Assembly (NCBI RefSeq): GCF_008806385.1
Contig: NZ_VZZK01000020.1
Location: forward strand, 1 to 64,000
Length of the DNA: 64,000 nucleotides
Source of the DNA: Methylobacterium soli
GTDB lineage: Bacteria; Pseudomonadota; Alphaproteobacteria; Rhizobiales; Beijerinckiaceae
Reading direction: 5' to 3'
Of the stretch, positions 59,060 to 64,000 are shown piece after piece. Positions within the stretch are counted from its first letter, which is position 1; each line of letters starts with the position of its first letter. Below the pieces are notes generated by a model. It was not told where the DNA came from. It did not search any database and saw only the letters and a list, made by a program, of their open reading frames with translations. The translations under genes and the position numbers were made by a program.

Positions 59060-60109
59060 TCAGGCCTGCCAGTCCGGCAAGGGACCCGCCTGGGCCTCCA
59101 GCCAATCCGGCGTCGGCAGGTCGCGCGCGCGCAGGAAATCCGGGTTGAACAGCTTCGAGGCGTAGCGCGCCGCGCCGTCGCACAAGATGGTCGCGATGGT
59201 GTGGCCGGGCCCGAGCACGCGCGCGAGGCGGATCGCCCCCGCCACGTTGATGCCGGAGGAGCCGCCGAGGGACAGCCCCTCCTCCCGCATCAGCGCGAAG
59301 ACGATGTCGAGGGCCTCCCGGTCGGGGATGCGGAAGGAATGGTCGGGGCGGAAGCCCGCGAGGTTTCCGGTCACCCGGCCCTGGCCGATGCCTTCCGTGA
59401 TCGACGATCCCTCCGCCGCGAGGGTTCCGGTGGTGTAATAGGCGTGGAGGGCCGAGCCGTCCGGGTCCGAGAGCGCGATCGCCACCGCGGGGTTGCGGGC
59501 GCGCAGGGCCTCGGCGACACCCGCCAGCGTGCCCCCGGTGCCGGCCGCGCAGACGAAGCCGTCGAGGCGCCCGCCCGTGGCCGCGTGGAGTTCGGGGCCG
59601 GTCCCCTCCAGATGGGCGCGGCGGTTGGCGATGTTGTCGAACTGGTCGGCGAAGAAGGCGCCGGCGGGCTCCGTCTCGGCCAGCCGCCCGGCGAGGCGGC
59701 GCGCGACGTGGACGTAGTTGTTCGGGTTGGCGAAGGGCACCGCCGGCACCTCGACGAGGCGCGCGCCCGCGAGCCGCAGGGTCTGCTTCTTCTCGGCCGA
59801 CTGGGTCTCCGGGATGACGATGAGGGTGCGGTAACCCCGTACGCTCGCGACCAGGGCCAGGCCGATCCCGGTATTGCCGGCCGTGCCCTCCACGATGGTG
59901 CCGCCGGGCCGGATCAGCCCGCGCGCCTCCGCGTCCTGCACGATCGAGAGCGCGGCCCTGTCCTTCACCGAGAGGCCCGGATTCAGGAACTCGGCCTTGC
60001 CGAGGATCGTGCAGCCGGTCTCTTCCGAGGCCCGGCGCAAGCGGATCAGGGGCGTGCCGCCGATGGCGGCGAGGATGTCGGGGCGGGGGGCGGTCAGGGG
60101 CGCGCTCAC
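59060..60109 (-). CDS. cysK: Cysteine synthase A (O-acetylserine sulfhydrylase)
   Basis: A 349-aa PLP enzyme that makes cysteine from O-acetylserine and sulfide. The PLP lysine lies in FLNPGLSVKDRAA. The substrate loop is EGTAGNTGIGLA and the phosphate-binding loop is GTGGTLAGVAEAL; the late GGSSGINVAGAIRLA is also typical. It lies downstream of the sulfate transport genes on the same strand with a 168-bp gap, so uptake and assimilation are linked. Confidence 0.93.
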   Translation of the reverse strand: MSAPLTAPRPDILAAIGGTPLIRLRRASEETGCTILGKAEFLNPGLSVKDRAALSIVQDAEARGLIRPGGTIVEGTAGNTGIGLALVASVRGYRTLIVIPETQSAEKKQTLRLAGARLVEVPAVPFANPNNYVHVARRLAGRLAETEPAGAFFADQFDNIANRRAHLEGTGPELHAATGGRLDGFVCAAGTGGTLAGVAEALRARNPAVAIALSDPDGSALHAYYTTGTLAAEGSSITEGIGQGRVTGNLAGFRPDHSFRIPDREALDIVFALMREEGLSLGGSSGINVAGAIRLARVLGPGHTIATILCDGAARYASKLFNPDFLRARDLPTPDWLEAQAGPLPDWQA

Positions 60110-60277
60110 GGGTGCGGGTCGTCGAATCCGAGAAGGTATGAGGCAGCTTTCGCCGATTGGCGACTCTCTGCGGATCTTGCGGGGCCTCCGGCCGTCCCGG
60201 AGGGATGGCGCGACGGGATCCTGGCCGCGGCACGCGCGTCCCGGCCCTCGCTCCGGGGGAACGCGCGTCTCGACAGC

Positions 60278-61453
<1,176 letters not shown>

Positions 61454-62211
61454 TGTAGAGGATCTCCACGTGGAGCGGGAGCGTGTTGGTGAGGCCCCGG
61501 ATGTGGCCCGACACCACCGAGACGGCGCCGAATTCGCCCATCGCGCGGGCGTTACAGAGGAGGACGCTGTAGAGGAGGCCCCAGCGGATGTTGGGCAGCG
61601 TCACCGTCAGGAAGGCGTGGAAACCCGATGCGCCGAGCGTCAGGGCCGCCTCCTCGTCCGTGGTGCCCTGCTCCTGCATCAGGGGGATCAGCTCGCGGGC
61701 GACGAACGGGAAGGTGACGAAGATCGTGGCCAGAACGATGCCCGGCACCGCGAAGATGATCTGGATGCCGTGCTCGATGAAGAAGGCCCCGAACAGGCCC
61801 TGCGAGCCGAAGATCAGCACGTAGATCATCCCCGACACCACCGGCGAGACCGAGAAGGGCAGATCGATCAGGGTGATCAGCAGGCTTTTTCCCGCAAACT
61901 CGAACTTGGCGATGGCCCAGGCCGCCGCGACCCCGAAGACGAGGTTGAACGGCACCGCGATGGCCGCGACCGTCAGCGTCAGGCGGATCGCCGAGAGGGC
62001 GTCGGGCTCTCGGAAGGCCGCCAGATAGGCGCCCCAACCGCGGGCGAGCGCCTGGGCGAAGACCGTGAACAGCGGCAGGACCAGGAACAGCGCCAGGAAG
62101 ACGATCGCGAGGCTCGTCAGGACCCAGCGCACGGCGCGGCCCTCGGTGACGACGCTCCGGACCCGGTCCTCGGCCCGCGGCGCGTCGATGGGCAGGGAGG
62201 CGCCGAGACCC

Positions 62212-63066
62212 TCAGACATATCCGAATCTCCGCCGGCTCCAGGCCTGGATCAGGTTGATGGCGAGCAGCGTCAGGAAGGAGATCGCCAGCATGATCGTGG
62301 CGATGGCGGCCGCGCCCGCGTAGTCGAATTCCGAGAGCTTGATGACGATGAGCAGCGGCGCGATCTCGGAGACGTAAGGTAGGTTTCCGGCGATGAAGAT
62401 GATCGAGCCGTACTCGCCGACGCCCCGCGCGAAGGCGAGGGCGAAGCCGGTGAGCACCGCCGGGATCAGCGGCGGCAGCACCACCCGCACCAGCGTCATG
62501 CGGCGCGTCGCCCCGAGGGTGGCGGAGGCCTCCTCCACCTCCTTGTCGATCTCGGTGATGAGCGGCTGCACCGTGCGCACCGCGAAGGGCAGGCCGATGA
62601 ACACCATGGCGATGAAGATGCCGAGGGGCGTGTAGGCCGCCTGGATGCCGAGCTTGGCGAGCTGCGCGCCGACGAGGCCCGTCGGCGCGTAGAGGGAGGC
62701 CAGCGCGATGCCGGCAACCGCCGTCGGCAGCGCGAAGGGCAGGTCGACCACCGCGTCGACGATCTTGCGGCCCGGGAACCGGTAGCGGCTCAGGACCCAG
62801 GCCACGATGAAGCCGAAGACCGAGGCGGTCAGCGCGGCGAGCAGCGAGACGCCGAAGCTGACCCGCAGGGCGCTCGCCACCCGCGGGTCGGTGGCGACGG
62901 CGACGATGCCCGAGAGGCCGATCTCCGAGGACTTCACCACCAAGGCGGCGAGGGGCAGGAGCACGATCAGGCTCAGGCATGTCAGCGTGTAGCCGAAGGT
63001 GAGCCCGAAGCCCGGGATCACGCTCGGCCGGCGGAAGTGCCGTTTCGGGCGCGGCGCATCGACCAT
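62212..63066 (-). CDS. cysT: Sulfate ABC transporter permease CysT
   Basis: A 284-aa inner membrane permease with six predicted helices. It contains the EEASATLGATRRMTLVRVVLPPL coupling loop and the GEYGSIIFIAGNLPY segment of CysT (CysU). ATG 63066 lies 9 bp after the binding protein stop. With cysW and cysA it forms the transporter core. Confidence 0.95.
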   Translation of the reverse strand: MVDAPRPKRHFRRPSVIPGFGLTFGYTLTCLSLIVLLPLAALVVKSSEIGLSGIVAVATDPRVASALRVSFGVSLLAALTASVFGFIVAWVLSRYRFPGRKIVDAVVDLPFALPTAVAGIALASLYAPTGLVGAQLAKLGIQAAYTPLGIFIAMVFIGLPFAVRTVQPLITEIDKEVEEASATLGATRRMTLVRVVLPPLIPAVLTGFALAFARGVGEYGSIIFIAGNLPYVSEIAPLLIVIKLSEFDYAGAAAIATIMLAISFLTLLAINLIQAWSRRRFGYV

Positions 63067-63075
63067 GGCCTGCTC

Positions 63076-64000
63076 CTAGCGCCCCGCACGGCTGAGCTGA
63101 TCGAACAGGCCGCCGTTGTCGAAGTTCTTCTTCTGGATCTCGTCCCAGCTGCCTTGAAGATCCTCGATCTTGAACAGCTTAACGTCCGGAAGCAGAGCAA
63201 GATCCGCGGGCGCCGCCGCCGCGCGCTTGAGGGGCCGGTAATGGTGCTTGGCGAAGATCGCCTGCGCCTTGTCCGTGTACAGGAAGGCGAGATAGGCCTC
63301 GGCCTGCTTGCGGGTGCCCTTGCGGTCGACATTGGCGTCCACGAGCGCGACCGGGGGCTCGGCGTAGATTGAGGTCGGCGGCACCACCACGTCGAACTTG
63401 TCGCGCCCGAACTCCTCGAAGACCAGATAGGCCTCGTTCTCCCAGGTCGGCAGCACATCCCCGAGTCCGCGCTGCGCGAAGGTGATGGTGGAGCCGCGCG
63501 CGCCGGTGTCGAGGACCGGGACCTGCTTGTAGATCTGGCCCACGAAGGCGTTGGCCTTCTCGGTGTCCTTGTCCTTGTTGTAGGCGTAGCCCCAGGCGGC
63601 GAGGAAGTTCCAGCGCCCGCCCGCCGAGGTCTTCGGGTTCGGGGTGATGACCTTCACGTCCGGCTTCACGAGGTCGTCCCAATCCTTGACGCCCTTCGGG
63701 TTGCCCTTGCGGACGAGGAACACCACCGTCGAGGTGTAGGGCAGGCCCTGATTGGGCTGCTTCTCGCGCCAATCGGCCGGGATCTTCTTGGTCAGCCGCG
63801 CGATCGCGTCGATGTCGGAGGGGATGCCGAGCGTCACCACGTCGGCGTCGACGCCGTCGATCACCGTCCGGGCCTGCGCGCCCGAGCCGCCATGCGAGGC
63901 GCGCACCGTCACGACCTCGCCGGTCTTGGCCTTCCAGTCCTCGGCGAAGGCCGCGTTGATGTCGCGGTAGAGCTCGCGCGTCGGATCGTACGAGACGTTG
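63076..64000 (-). CDS. Sulfate-binding periplasmic protein, 5' end outside window
   Basis: Partial gene (at least 308 codons; the start lies beyond 64000). It encodes the solute-binding protein of the sulfate/thiosulfate importer. Recognisable segments are NVSYDPTRELYRDINAAF, SHGGSGAQARTVIDG with the oxyanion-binding serines and glycines, PNPKTSAGGRWNFLAAWGYA, and GLGDVLPTWENEAYLV. Sbp versus CysP cannot be decided from this part. It is the first gene of the set sbp, cysT, cysW, cysA. Confidence 0.93.
   Translation of the reverse strand, partial: NVSYDPTRELYRDINAAFAEDWKAKTGEVVTVRASHGGSGAQARTVIDGVDADVVTLGIPSDIDAIARLTKKIPADWREKQPNQGLPYTSTVVFLVRKGNPKGVKDWDDLVKPDVKVITPNPKTSAGGRWNFLAAWGYAYNKDKDTEKANAFVGQIYKQVPVLDTGARGSTITFAQRGLGDVLPTWENEAYLVFEEFGRDKFDVVVPPTSIYAEPPVALVDANVDRKGTRKQAEAYLAFLYTDKAQAIFAKHHYRPLKRAAAAPADLALLPDVKLFKIEDLQGSWDEIQKKNFDNGGLFDQLSRAGR

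Overview
This is a very GC-rich stretch of chromosome (most third codon positions are G or C, so nearly every gene casts long false antisense ORFs). Gene content and order point to an alphaproteobacterium of the Hyphomicrobiales, most likely Methylobacteriaceae. The main reasons are the trpA-accD-folC / trxA / addA-addB / uridylyltransferase / TsaE-phosphotransferase neighbourhood, an Omp25/31-type outer membrane protein, an AccD without zinc cysteines, and Irr-like iron boxes. The genus is an inference. No plasmid, phage, transposase, tRNA, rRNA or CRISPR array was seen.

Layout. 0.4-6 kb: M23 cell-wall peptidase, glutamyl-Q tRNA(Asp) synthetase with a small coupled membrane protein, and a hybrid sensor kinase. 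6.2-9 kb: GH63-type glycosidase. 9.2-26 kb: the conserved housekeeping block, trpA, accD and folC on the plus strand, then trxA, addA, addB, a MurU-like nucleotidyltransferase and a TsaE-AmgK fusion on the minus strand. It is interrupted by an outer membrane protein gene, a PQQ-type sugar dehydrogenase gene and arrays of a palindromic repeat. 26-32 kb: DUF3307 and DoxX membrane proteins, a HAD protein coupled to a two-domain glycosyltransferase, and an M20 dipeptidase. 32.6-36.5 kb: a three-subunit molybdenum hydroxylase operon. 36.7-41.8 kb: fluoride channel, EamA carrier, D-Ala-D-Ala dipeptidase, several small proteins of unknown function, and an FTR1 iron permease behind two iron-box-like inverted repeats. 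41.9-45.2 kb: a receiver-GGDEF protein and a LuxR-type regulator, both with degenerate receivers, next to a cydA with no cydB. 45.3-49.3 kb: topoisomerase IB, glycosyltransferase, methyltransferase, FMN reductase. 49.3-57 kb: pbpC and an alpha-2-macroglobulin gene. 57.2-64 kb: an exported protease-like protein, a DUF3309 peptide, and a sulfate uptake operon (binding protein, cysT, cysW, cysA) followed by cysteine synthase; the binding-protein gene runs off the window end.

The most distinctive non-genic feature is a composite palindromic repeat of about 117 bp. It is present in five full and two partial copies at three loci, and its long stem shows compensatory base changes between copies. Other points worth attention are the paired iron boxes, the orphan cydA beside two degenerate response regulators, the molybdenum hydroxylase without an export signal, and a pair of overlapping small unknown genes behind an AT-rich island. 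I did not find a clear candidate for a wholly new multi-gene system; most of the window is chromosomal core.
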